This document shows, piece by piece, positions 25,824 to 33,691 of a stretch of 40,789 nt of DNA. This DNA comes from Burkholderiaceae bacterium (GTDB lineage Bacteria > Pseudomonadota > Gammaproteobacteria > Burkholderiales > Burkholderiaceae). Every line of letters starts with the position of its first letter. Positions within the stretch are counted from its first letter, which is position 1. The stretch spans positions 1-40,789 of the forward strand of contig CANFMT010000023.1 of assembly GCA_947448415.1 (NCBI GenBank). The letters are read 5' to 3'. The position numbers and the translations under genes were made by a program. The notes beneath the pieces were generated by a model. The model did not search any database and was not told the DNA's origin. It worked only from the letters and a program-made list of their open reading frames with translations.

Positions 25824-28646
25824 ATGACTAAACATAGACTCTTGTTGGTAGACGGTTCTAGCTACCTCTATCGCGCCTTTCACGCCATGCCAGACCTCAG
25901 AAATGGGGCTGGAGAGCCCACTGGGGCTATATATGGCATGGTCAATATGATGCGCCGAGCCCGTTCTGAGTTAAAGGCGGACCATATTGCCTGTGTTTTT
26001 GATGCCAAAGGCAAGACTTTTCGCGATGAAATGTACTCTGAATACAAGGCACATCGCTCCCCGATGCCAGAGGATTTAGTCAAACAGATTGAGCCTATTC
26101 ATGCCATGGTGAAGGCTTTGGGTTGGCCTGTATTGATGGTTTCGGGTGTAGAGGCTGATGATGTCATTGGAACATTGGCATGCCAAGCAACTCAGGCGGG
26201 TTGGGAAACAATCATCTCTACTGGCGATAAAGATTTGGCGCAGCTAGTGAATCCTTCGGTCACCCTCATTAATACGATGACAAATGAGAAGCTAGATATT
26301 GAAGGCGTTAAAGAAAAGTTTGGTGTGCCACCAGAGTTGATTGTGGATTATTTATCCATCATTGGCGATACCGTTGATAACGTTCCAGGAGTTCCTAAGG
26401 CTGGCCCCAAAACCGCCAATAAATGGTTGGCAGAATTTGGCAATCTTGATAACTTGATGGCAAGTGCAGATCAGGTTAAAGGAGTGGTTGGAGAAAATCT
26501 ACGCGCCTCATTAGATTGGCTGCCGCAAGCACGCCAGTTAATTACCGTAAAGACAGATTGTGATTTATCACCGCATTTGCCTAGCTTAGATGATTTACAT
26601 GCAAAGTCAGAAGATGCGCCGTTGCTGCGTGAATTGTTTGAGCGCTATGCATTTAAGACCTGGTTGCGCGATGTTGAAAAACAGCTTACAGGCCCGTATA
26701 GCAAGGGTCCTGAGGCTACTACCTTTGATTTAGCAGGCACTCCAATCACATCCTCTGAAAATGTCTCGGAAAAGAAGTCTCGCACTATTGCTAGCTCACC
26801 AACAAAAGATTTGTCGCAAGAAACTCGAGACTCTCACGATGCAATTGAGCGTCACTACGAATGTGTAGTGGATGAGGAAGGTTTAGAAAAGTGGCTAAAG
26901 AAGATTGAGTCTTCCGCATTAACGGCGGTCGATACTGAAACTACTAGCCTAGATGCACTTGCCGCAGAATTAGTGGGCATTTCTTTATCGGTAAAGCCGG
27001 GTGAGGCTTGCTACATTCCAGTTGCTCATCGAAATGGTGAGGTGCAACTAGACCGCGATAAAGTGCTTGCGCGCATGAGGCCGTGGTTGGAAAGCTCCAC
27101 ACATTTAAAAGTAGGGCAGAACTTAAAGTACGACGCCCATATTTTTGCAAATTATGGAATTACTTTAAAAGGTATTGCATTCGATACATTGCTAGAGTCT
27201 TATGTGCTTGAGTCTCATCTTCCGCACAATATGGATAGCTTGGCAGAGCGACATCTGGGTATGAAAACCATTCGGTATGAAGAGGTTTGTGGCAAAGGGG
27301 TTCATCAAATTGGCTTTGATCAGGTTGATCTAAAGATTGCAACGGATTACGCGGCTGAAGATGCCGATATCACCTTAAGACTGCATTTAGAGTTGTGGCC
27401 ACAGATTCAGGAAAGCCCGGGACTACTCTACATCTACGAAAAAGTAGAAATGCCGGCCATGCGAGTGCTTGGCATCATGGAGCGTAACGGTATTCGGATT
27501 GATTCTGCGTTGTTAGCTAAACAAGGTCAGCAAGTGGGTAAACGTCTTCTTGAATTAGAAGGGGAGATTCATAAGCTAGCAGGCCAGCCTTTTAATATCC
27601 AATCGCCTAAACAAATCGCTGAAATATTATTTGGGCAACTTGAATTACCAGTCATTAAAAAAACGCCATCAGGTGCACCATCTACTGATGAGGAGGTACT
27701 GCAAAAGCTTGCAGAAGACTACCCGCTACCAGCGCGTATTTTGGATTACCGTAGCTTGGCTAAATTAATGTCGACCTATATTGAGAAGCTCCCGCGTATG
27801 GCTGATCCTAAAACGGGGCGTGTCCATACAAATTTCTCCCAAGCTACCGCTGTCACTGGCCGCTTAGCCTCAAGCGATCCAAATTTGCAAAATATTCCTG
27901 TGCGCACCGAAGAGGGTCGGCGTATTCGAGAGGCCTTTATTCCAGCAGAGGGTTGCAAATTATTGTCAGCGGATTACTCGCAAATTGAGCTACGTATCAT
28001 GGCGCATATTGCCGAAGATGAAAACTTACTGGCTGCATTTAGAGATGGCAAAGACGTACATCAAGCAACTGCCGCAGAAATTTTTGGTATTCCTTTAGAT
28101 GATGTGAATTCAGAGCAACGTCGTTACGCTAAGGTTATTAACTTTGGTCTTATTTATGGCATGAGTGCATTTGGATTGGCTGGGAATTTGGGTATTGAGC
28201 GCTCTGCTGCGCAAAATTACATCGCCAAATACTTTGATCGCTACCCTGGGGTGGCGCAATACATGGAGCAAACTCGTCTTGAGGCCAGGGAGAATGGTTA
28301 TGTCGAGACTGTCTTTGGGCGGCGGCTGTGGTTGCCGGAGATTAAGGGCTCTAATGGACCTCGTCGCCAGGGTGCAGAGCGCGCAGCGATTAATGCTCCA
28401 ATGCAAGGTACCGCCGCGGACTTAATCAAGCTGGCCATGATTGCCGTTGAGGATTGGCTAGAAAAAGAGCAGCTGAAAACCAAGATGCTGCTTCAAGTTC
28501 ACGATGAATTGGTGTTTGATGTGCCTTTAGATGAAATTGAGCTATTACAGGCTAAGTTACCAGATTTAATGTGCCACGTTGCCCAATTGAAGGTGCCTTT
28601 GGTAGTTAGTATTGGGATTGGCGATAATTGGGAAGAAGCGCATTAG
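25824..28646 (+). CDS. polA: DNA polymerase I
   Basis: A 940-residue enzyme with all three domains. Residues 1 to about 290 are the 5' nuclease, with LLLVDGSSYLYRAFHA, DVIGTLA and GDTVDNVPGVPKAGPKTA. The 3'-5' exonuclease is intact, with D-T-E at about 370-372 and the later Y-A-A-E-D-A-D. The polymerase has motif A SADYSQIELR near 717, motif B RRYAKVINFGLIYG and motif C QVHDELVF near 893. It replaces RNA primers and fills repair gaps. The start MTKHRLLLVDGS fits the family; it has no SD and a -10 six bases upstream. It diverges from the thrB operon. Confidence 0.98.
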   Translation: MTKHRLLLVDGSSYLYRAFHAMPDLRNGAGEPTGAIYGMVNMMRRARSELKADHIACVFDAKGKTFRDEMYSEYKAHRSPMPEDLVKQIEPIHAMVKALGWPVLMVSGVEADDVIGTLACQATQAGWETIISTGDKDLAQLVNPSVTLINTMTNEKLDIEGVKEKFGVPPELIVDYLSIIGDTVDNVPGVPKAGPKTANKWLAEFGNLDNLMASADQVKGVVGENLRASLDWLPQARQLITVKTDCDLSPHLPSLDDLHAKSEDAPLLRELFERYAFKTWLRDVEKQLTGPYSKGPEATTFDLAGTPITSSENVSEKKSRTIASSPTKDLSQETRDSHDAIERHYECVVDEEGLEKWLKKIESSALTAVDTETTSLDALAAELVGISLSVKPGEACYIPVAHRNGEVQLDRDKVLARMRPWLESSTHLKVGQNLKYDAHIFANYGITLKGIAFDTLLESYVLESHLPHNMDSLAERHLGMKTIRYEEVCGKGVHQIGFDQVDLKIATDYAAEDADITLRLHLELWPQIQESPGLLYIYEKVEMPAMRVLGIMERNGIRIDSALLAKQGQQVGKRLLELEGEIHKLAGQPFNIQSPKQIAEILFGQLELPVIKKTPSGAPSTDEEVLQKLAEDYPLPARILDYRSLAKLMSTYIEKLPRMADPKTGRVHTNFSQATAVTGRLASSDPNLQNIPVRTEEGRRIREAFIPAEGCKLLSADYSQIELRIMAHIAEDENLLAAFRDGKDVHQATAAEIFGIPLDDVNSEQRRYAKVINFGLIYGMSAFGLAGNLGIERSAAQNYIAKYFDRYPGVAQYMEQTRLEARENGYVETVFGRRLWLPEIKGSNGPRRQGAERAAINAPMQGTAADLIKLAMIAVEDWLEKEQLKTKMLLQVHDELVFDVPLDEIELLQAKLPDLMCHVAQLKVPLVVSIGIGDNWEEAH

Positions 28647-28695
28647 CAAATAAATGGGCAACTGAATAAGCAACTAAAGCTAGGAGACAAAATTA

Positions 28696-29568
28696 ATGAA
28701 TGAGAAAACTCAAAACGGTCGACGTAATTTTATGAAGACTTCAGCAATCGGAGCGACGACTATGGGCGTTGGATTTGTTACGGCTTCTGAGCCGGTGATG
28801 GCTGCGGCTATTGAGACTGACTTTAAAGGCCTTAAGGCAGGCGAACAGATGATCCCGATAGGCAGCTTTCAATTGCCCGCCTATGTATCGCGGCCAGAAA
28901 ATGCCAAAGGATCTTTACCGATCATTATTGTGGTGAGCGAAATTTTTGGCGTGCACGAACACATTGCTGACGTCACTAGACGTTTTGCGAAGCTGGGTTA
29001 TCTTGCTATTGCACCAGAATTTTTTACACGTGCAGGCGACCCAAACTCTTATGGAACAGTTGCAGAGATTCAGAAAAATATCGTGGCTAAAACGCCGGAT
29101 GCACAAGTTCTCAATGATTTGCAGGGAGCCTTAGTATGGGCAGGCAAAAATGGCGGCGATCTTAAAAGAGTTGGCGTAACCGGCTTTTGTTGGGGTGGCC
29201 GTATTACTTGGTTATCGGCTACTTTGCCTCAGGTGCGTGCTGGCGTTGCCTGGTACGGGCGTTTAATTGGTGAAAAGACTGAAGTCAATCCAAGGCATCC
29301 GGTGGATATCGCGGCTGAGCTCAAGGCACCAGTACTCGGTTTATATGGCGCTGCAGATACCGGAATTTCTCTTGAAAGTATCGATCAAATGCGTGCAGCA
29401 TTGGCACAAGCATCCAATAATCCTGCTGCCAAAGCATGCCAATTTGAGGTATATCCGGATGCGCCACACGCCTTTCATGCGGACTATCGTGCTTCATATC
29501 GCGAAGGCCCTGCGAAAGATGGTTGGGAAAAATGTATTGTTTGGTTTAAGAAAGCAGGAGTGGTTTAA
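28696..29568 (+). CDS. Tat-signal dienelactone hydrolase-like protein
   Basis: A 290-residue alpha/beta hydrolase. The N-terminus has a twin-arginine signal, G-R-R-N-F-M-K at 8-14, a hydrophobic stretch and an A-A-A site near 36-38, which predicts export of a folded protein. The dienelactone hydrolase catalytic set is present at family spacing: E82 (SEIFG), nucleophile C165 (GFCWGG), D221 (GAADTG) and H258 (PHAFHAD). Classical DLH is cytoplasmic and acts in chlorocatechol breakdown; no such pathway is present, so the substrate is unknown. The SD AGGAG lies 9 bases before the ATG. The ZIP gene follows after 5 bp, suggesting one transcript. Confidence 0.88.
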   Translation: MNEKTQNGRRNFMKTSAIGATTMGVGFVTASEPVMAAAIETDFKGLKAGEQMIPIGSFQLPAYVSRPENAKGSLPIIIVVSEIFGVHEHIADVTRRFAKLGYLAIAPEFFTRAGDPNSYGTVAEIQKNIVAKTPDAQVLNDLQGALVWAGKNGGDLKRVGVTGFCWGGRITWLSATLPQVRAGVAWYGRLIGEKTEVNPRHPVDIAAELKAPVLGLYGAADTGISLESIDQMRAALAQASNNPAAKACQFEVYPDAPHAFHADYRASYREGPAKDGWEKCIVWFKKAGVV

Positions 29569-29573
29569 GGTCT

Positions 29574-30347
29574 ATGTCCGTTCTGCAAACCATTCTCTTG
29601 GTTACTGCTCTGGCGGGTACTGCTAGCGTATTAGTGGCTGCGAGTTGTTCTTTGGCCATGCTTTCAAAGATGGTTAATAACATGGTGAGTTTGTCGGTAG
29701 GTATTTTGCTGGCGACTGCTTTGCTGCACTCTTTGCCAGAGGCTTTTAGTATGCAAGGAGCAAGCCCGCAACTTCTGTTTGCTACCTTGCTTGCTGGATT
29801 GTTGGGCTTCTTCTTACTAGAGAAGATCGCTTTATTACGCCATGACCATCATCACGAGGGTGATGGTCATCACCATCACCATGGTCATGATGCAGAAAAT
29901 GCTGGCCGTAGCGGATGGATGATTTTAGTTGGTGATGGTATTCATAATTTTGTGGATGGCATTTTGATTGCTGCAGCCTTTATGGCTGACTTTCAACTCG
30001 GTATCTTTACTGCTATCGCCATCATTGCGCACGAGATCCCGCAAGAGATTGGCGACTTCATTGTTTTGCTCAATGCTGGTTTTTCACGTGCACGCGCTTT
30101 GTTCTACAACCTCTTATGTGGTTTATCGGCGGTAGTGGGCGGTGTTCTGGCTTATTTCTTCTTAGAAAGGGCGCATGCGGTAATGCCTTATTTGCTGGTG
30201 ATTGCCTCTAGCAGCTTTATTTATATTGCGGTGAGCGACCTCATTCCGCAAATGCATCGTCGCCCGCATTGGGCGGAGTCCTTGCGTCAAATAGTTTTAA
30301 TTGCTTGTGGCGTAGGGTTTGTAATTTTGCTTTCCCTGCTGCATTAA
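29574..30347 (+). CDS. ZIP family metal transporter
   Basis: A 257-residue inner-membrane protein with about eight hydrophobic segments. Two ZIP metal-site motifs are seen: H124-N-F-V-D128-G in one helix and H153-E154-I-P-Q-E158 in the next. Between helices 3 and 4 lies a cytoplasmic-type loop rich in histidine (about ten His in residues 90-105). ZIP proteins import zinc, iron or related divalent metals; the exact metal cannot be read. It starts 5 bp after the hydrolase gene and converges on the sulfurtransferase gene with 7 bp between. Confidence 0.9.
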   Translation: MSVLQTILLVTALAGTASVLVAASCSLAMLSKMVNNMVSLSVGILLATALLHSLPEAFSMQGASPQLLFATLLAGLLGFFLLEKIALLRHDHHHEGDGHHHHHGHDAENAGRSGWMILVGDGIHNFVDGILIAAAFMADFQLGIFTAIAIIAHEIPQEIGDFIVLLNAGFSRARALFYNLLCGLSAVVGGVLAYFFLERAHAVMPYLLVIASSSFIYIAVSDLIPQMHRRPHWAESLRQIVLIACGVGFVILLSLLH

Positions 30348-30354
30348 GAAAGCT

Positions 30355-31185
30355 TTAAAGCTCTATTGGTCTTTTGGGATCAGCACACCATTCGCTCCAA
30401 CTGCCCGCATAAAGGCGCGAGCCTTTTAGCCCGGCAATTTCCATGGCTAATAAATTGTGACAAGCTGTAACGCCTGAGCCACATTGGTGAATGATTTCTG
30501 ATGGCTTTATTGGACCAAGAAGATCAACAAATTCTTTGAATAAGTGCTCAGGCGTTTTGAATGCTGTTGCAGAAAGATTCTCTTTAAAGAAACGATTCAT
30601 CGCCCCTGGGATATGGCCGCCGACTGGATCAAGAGTTTCGTTCTGGCCATGAAAGCGGTCATTTGCGCGCGCATCAAGAATTTTGTTTTTCTGAGTTTGC
30701 AGATTGCCCACGACTTCATCAACCAAGACTAGGCCAGCGAATGGCATAACTCCAATCGGTTCGGCGCAGGAGGTTGGTGATCTAGGAACGCTGCCCATTG
30801 GCCCATTCCAAGCATCTAAGCCACCATCTAGAACACGGACATTGGCGTGCCCAGTAGCTTTGAGCATCCACCAGAGGCGGCTTGCGTAAACGGAGCCTTG
30901 TTTGTCATACGCAACAACTAAGGTATTGGGGCTGATGCCTAGGCGAGCTTTTGTTTGAGCCCAGGCGTCTGGACTGGGTAAGGGGTGGCGACCATTTGTT
31001 CCAGTTGTCGGACTGGATAAATCTTGATCAAGATCTACGTGAATCGCGCCGGGGATGTGACTTTCTTCGTATGATTTTTTCCCTGCGGAAGGGTCAACTA
31101 AATCAAAGCGGCAATCGCAGAGTAGGACATTCTCGCCACTATTGATGATTTCTTCTAACTGGTTTGCTGAAATCAGAGGAGTCAT
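30355..31185 (-). CDS. sseA: Two-domain sulfurtransferase, 3-mercaptopyruvate type
   Basis: A 276-residue tandem rhodanese protein. The first domain has L-C-D-C-R-F-D-L and SHIPGAIHVDLD; the second carries the active cysteine C235 in Q-C-G-S-G-V-T-A. The C-G-S/T-G-V-T loop is the 3-mercaptopyruvate sulfurtransferase form, while thiosulfate enzymes have C-R-K-G-V-T. It transfers sulfur from mercaptopyruvate to thiophilic acceptors. ATG 31185 is chosen because AGGAAG lies four bases upstream; a TTG at 31209 in the same frame would add eight unsupported residues. It lies 57 bp after the Rieske gene on the same strand. Confidence 0.9.
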   Translation of the reverse strand: MTPLISANQLEEIINSGENVLLCDCRFDLVDPSAGKKSYEESHIPGAIHVDLDQDLSSPTTGTNGRHPLPSPDAWAQTKARLGISPNTLVVAYDKQGSVYASRLWWMLKATGHANVRVLDGGLDAWNGPMGSVPRSPTSCAEPIGVMPFAGLVLVDEVVGNLQTQKNKILDARANDRFHGQNETLDPVGGHIPGAMNRFFKENLSATAFKTPEHLFKEFVDLLGPIKPSEIIHQCGSGVTACHNLLAMEIAGLKGSRLYAGSWSEWCADPKRPIEL

Positions 31186-31242
31186 GATGCTTCCTATTTT
31201 TAGTGACAAGAGTATTAGGTGAAGCTGTAAAGCTTTCTGTGA

Positions 31243-32349
31243 TTATGCGCCTTGAAGGTTCATCACGCGGCGATACCATTCATGAAAATGTTGCATACCA
31301 TCTTCCATGGGGCTTTGGTAGGGACCTACTTCATTAATGCCACGCGCATAGAGCGCTGCGCGTCCTTGATCCATGCGCTCGCCAATTTCGTCATCCTCGA
31401 TACAGGTTTCCATATAGGCAGCACGCTCAGCCTCGACAAATTCACGTTCGAATAAAGCGATTTCTTCTGGGTAATAAAACTCCACAATATTGCGGGTTTT
31501 ACCTGGGCCCATTGGGTGCAGCGTTGATATGCACAATACACCTGGGTACCACTCCACCATGACATTGGGGTAGTAGGTTAGCCAGATAGCACCATGGCGC
31601 GGGGCCTTGCCGTTATATTGGCGCAGCACTGCTTCGTGCCAATTGCGATAAGTAGGAGAGCCAGGAGTCTGTAAATCTTTATGAATGCCAACGGTTTGCA
31701 CGCTATGCCAATCACCAAATTCCCAACGCAAATCTTCGCAAGAAACAAATTTTCCTAAGCCGGGGTGAAATGGCACAACATGGTAATCCTCGAGATAAAC
31801 CTCGATAAATGTTTTCCAGTTGTAGTTGCAATCATGTACTTCAACATGATCCAGTAAATAACCATCAAATTTCAGATCATCAGCAACACCAAGCTTAGCA
31901 AGATCAGTGCGCACATCTCGCGGACCTTCAAATAGCATGCCCTGCCAATTTTGTAAGGGGGACTTGCCCAGATTCAAGCAAGGCTTATCTTCAAAATGTG
32001 GGGCACCCAATAAATTGCCGCCCAAGTCATAGGTCCAGCGATGTAGTGGACAAACAATATTGTCAGCTTTGCCGCGACCATTGAGCATGAGTGCTTGGCG
32101 ATGGCGGCAAACGTTAGAAAGGAGTTCTATTCCTGATTCATTGCGAACAAGGATGCGACCTTCATTTTCTGCGCCTAAGGTCTGATAGGAGCCAATTTCA
32201 GGTACCGTGAGTTCGTGGCCAACATAGCCAGGACCCTGCTTAAAAAGCAGTTCAATTTCCCGCTGATACAAGTCAGCGTCAAAATAAGCCGAGACCGGCA
32301 GTTGTAGATTGGACGGCGCAAGCTTCTGCGCGGTAGCCAGATTAGTCAT
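31243..32349 (-). CDS. Rieske non-haem iron oxygenase, alpha subunit
   Basis: A protein of about 368 residues with an N-terminal Rieske domain (C81-x-H83, C100-x2-H103, binding 2Fe-2S) and a C-terminal mononuclear-iron domain with H190 and H195 in E-D-Y-H-V-V-P-F-H-P. The family oxidises aromatic or quaternary-amine substrates with electrons from a reductase. The residue three before the first histidine, normally a bridging aspartate, is glutamate (E187) here. No beta subunit, reductase or catabolic genes lie beside it; the ferredoxin reductase at 8.5 kb is a possible but unproven partner. Substrate unknown. The ATG at 32349 is favoured; a GTG at 32358 is the alternative. G-rich bases directly precede it, but too close for a good SD. 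Confidence 0.85.
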   Translation of the reverse strand: MTNLATAQKLAPSNLQLPVSAYFDADLYQREIELLFKQGPGYVGHELTVPEIGSYQTLGAENEGRILVRNESGIELLSNVCRHRQALMLNGRGKADNIVCPLHRWTYDLGGNLLGAPHFEDKPCLNLGKSPLQNWQGMLFEGPRDVRTDLAKLGVADDLKFDGYLLDHVEVHDCNYNWKTFIEVYLEDYHVVPFHPGLGKFVSCEDLRWEFGDWHSVQTVGIHKDLQTPGSPTYRNWHEAVLRQYNGKAPRHGAIWLTYYPNVMVEWYPGVLCISTLHPMGPGKTRNIVEFYYPEEIALFEREFVEAERAAYMETCIEDDEIGERMDQGRAALYARGINEVGPYQSPMEDGMQHFHEWYRRVMNLQGA

Positions 32350-32436
32350 TCTCCCCACCCCCGAAAACGTCAGCCGAAGCTAAGCGGAATAACCAATCCA
32401 ACCATCGACGGATCGATATTGGAAAGGAAGGAATGG

Positions 32437-32442
32437 ATTATA
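32437..32442 (-). promoter_or_regulatory. Possible promoter of the Rieske gene
   Basis: A perfect TATAAT is read on the minus strand from 32442 to 32437, within the 162-bp gap to divergent xseB. Transcription would begin near 32430, giving a leader of about 80 bases. No matching -35 is seen at 16-18 bp. Confidence 0.4.
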
Positions 32443-32511
32443 CCCATCCAAAGGGCTTCTCGCTTTAATATGTAGGACTATCCGTATGGGAAATATGAAG
32501 GAAACCAGTTT

Positions 32512-32745
32512 ATGCCAGCCAAAAAGTCAGAGAGTCAAAAACCCGGTCTTGAGGTTCAAATTGACCCAGATTTACGTTATGAGCAGGCTATTAAAGAGTT
32601 AGAAAAGCTCATTTCTGACATGGAGTCAGGCAAATTTTCCCTGGAAGAGACATTGCTAGCCTATCAAAGAGGCGCCGCTTTATTGAAGCATTGCCAGGGC
32701 GTGCTCGCAGAGGTTGAGCAGCAAGTGCGAGTTTTTGAAGTCTGA
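32512..32745 (+). CDS. xseB: Exodeoxyribonuclease VII small subunit
   Basis: A 77-residue protein with the XseB signature: Y-E-Q-A-I-K-E-L-E-K-L-I, then MESGKFSLEETLLAYQRGAA and L-K-H-C-Q-G-V-L-A-E-V-E-Q-Q-V. It is the regulatory small subunit of exonuclease VII; several copies bind one XseA, which is not encoded here. An AAGGA SD lies about 9 bases before the ATG. Its stop codon overlaps the ispA start by one base (TGATG), the standard xseB-ispA-dxs arrangement of proteobacteria. Confidence 0.94.
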   Translation: MPAKKSESQKPGLEVQIDPDLRYEQAIKELEKLISDMESGKFSLEETLLAYQRGAALLKHCQGVLAEVEQQVRVFEV

Positions 32746-33647
32746 TGTCTACTGCTTTTCAATTTCAGGAGTGGGTCACTTCCCACTCTGAGCGTAACGA
32801 GTTAGCCTTAGACCGCTTACTTGACTCTGCGCAAACGATCCCTCATCGTTTGCACGAGGCAATGCGTTATGCGGCGCAGGGTGGTGGCAAGCGTATTCGT
32901 CCTCTCTTGGTTTACGCTGCTGGTCAGCTTGGCGACAAGGCAGATCAGGCTAGAGCAGAGTCATTAGATGCGGCTGCTGTTGCAATTGAATGTATTCACG
33001 CTTACTCATTGGTGCACGATGATTTGCCATGCATGGATGATGATGATTTACGTCGTGGTCGTCCAACCGTTCATAAGGCTTATGACGAAGCCACTGCGCT
33101 TTTGGTTGGTGATGCTTTGCAAACTCGTGCATTTGAAATTTTGGTAAATGCAAAATGTGATCCGCAAGTGCGTCTAAAAATGATTGCTGCGTTAGCGGCA
33201 GCCTCTGGATCACGCGGTATGGCTGGCGGGCAGGCGATCGACCTCGATAGCGTTGGTAAGAAATTAGACCTTATAGGCCTCAAGCAAATGCATGCCATGA
33301 AAACAGGCGCTTTGTTATCTTGCGCCGTCGAATTAGGTGGTATTGCTGCTCACCTGAATCTAAGTGAATTGACCTATCTTGAAAGCTACTCAAAAGCTCT
33401 GGGATTGGCGTTTCAAATCGTCGATGACGTATTGGATGCCACTGCCGATAGTCAAACATTGGGCAAAACAGCTGGTAAAGACGCTGCAGCGAATAAGCCG
33501 ACCTATGTGACCTTGATGGGTTTAGACTATGCACAGAAGCAGGCTAAAGATTTGCAGGAATTAGCAATTGCCAGTTTGGATACTTTTGGTGCTCAAGCGC
33601 AGGCATTAAAAGATTTGGCTCTCTTGGTAGTCAATCGCGGTAAATAA
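32745..33647 (+). CDS. ispA: Farnesyl/geranyl diphosphate synthase
   Basis: A 300-residue all-helical prenyltransferase. The first aspartate-rich motif is D-D-L-P-C-M-D at 92-98, the bacterial FPP-synthase form with two residues inserted, and the second is D-D-V-L-D. GGGKRIRPLL near 46-55 binds diphosphate. It condenses IPP and DMAPP (from ispH) to farnesyl diphosphate for quinones and undecaprenyl phosphate. It overlaps xseB by one base and precedes dxs by 44 bp. Confidence 0.96.
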   Translation: MSTAFQFQEWVTSHSERNELALDRLLDSAQTIPHRLHEAMRYAAQGGGKRIRPLLVYAAGQLGDKADQARAESLDAAAVAIECIHAYSLVHDDLPCMDDDDLRRGRPTVHKAYDEATALLVGDALQTRAFEILVNAKCDPQVRLKMIAALAAASGSRGMAGGQAIDLDSVGKKLDLIGLKQMHAMKTGALLSCAVELGGIAAHLNLSELTYLESYSKALGLAFQIVDDVLDATADSQTLGKTAGKDAAANKPTYVTLMGLDYAQKQAKDLQELAIASLDTFGAQAQALKDLALLVVNRGK

Positions 33648-33691
33648 GATTGATACCAGAGAGATAAATTAGTACGGATTATTTTGATTCA

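Noticed and set aside
33680..33685. TATTTT six bases before dxs as a further leaderless promoter
   Set aside because: It matches only 4 of 6 positions, there is no -35, and dxs probably belongs to the xseB-ispA transcript. Kept only as a weak parallel.
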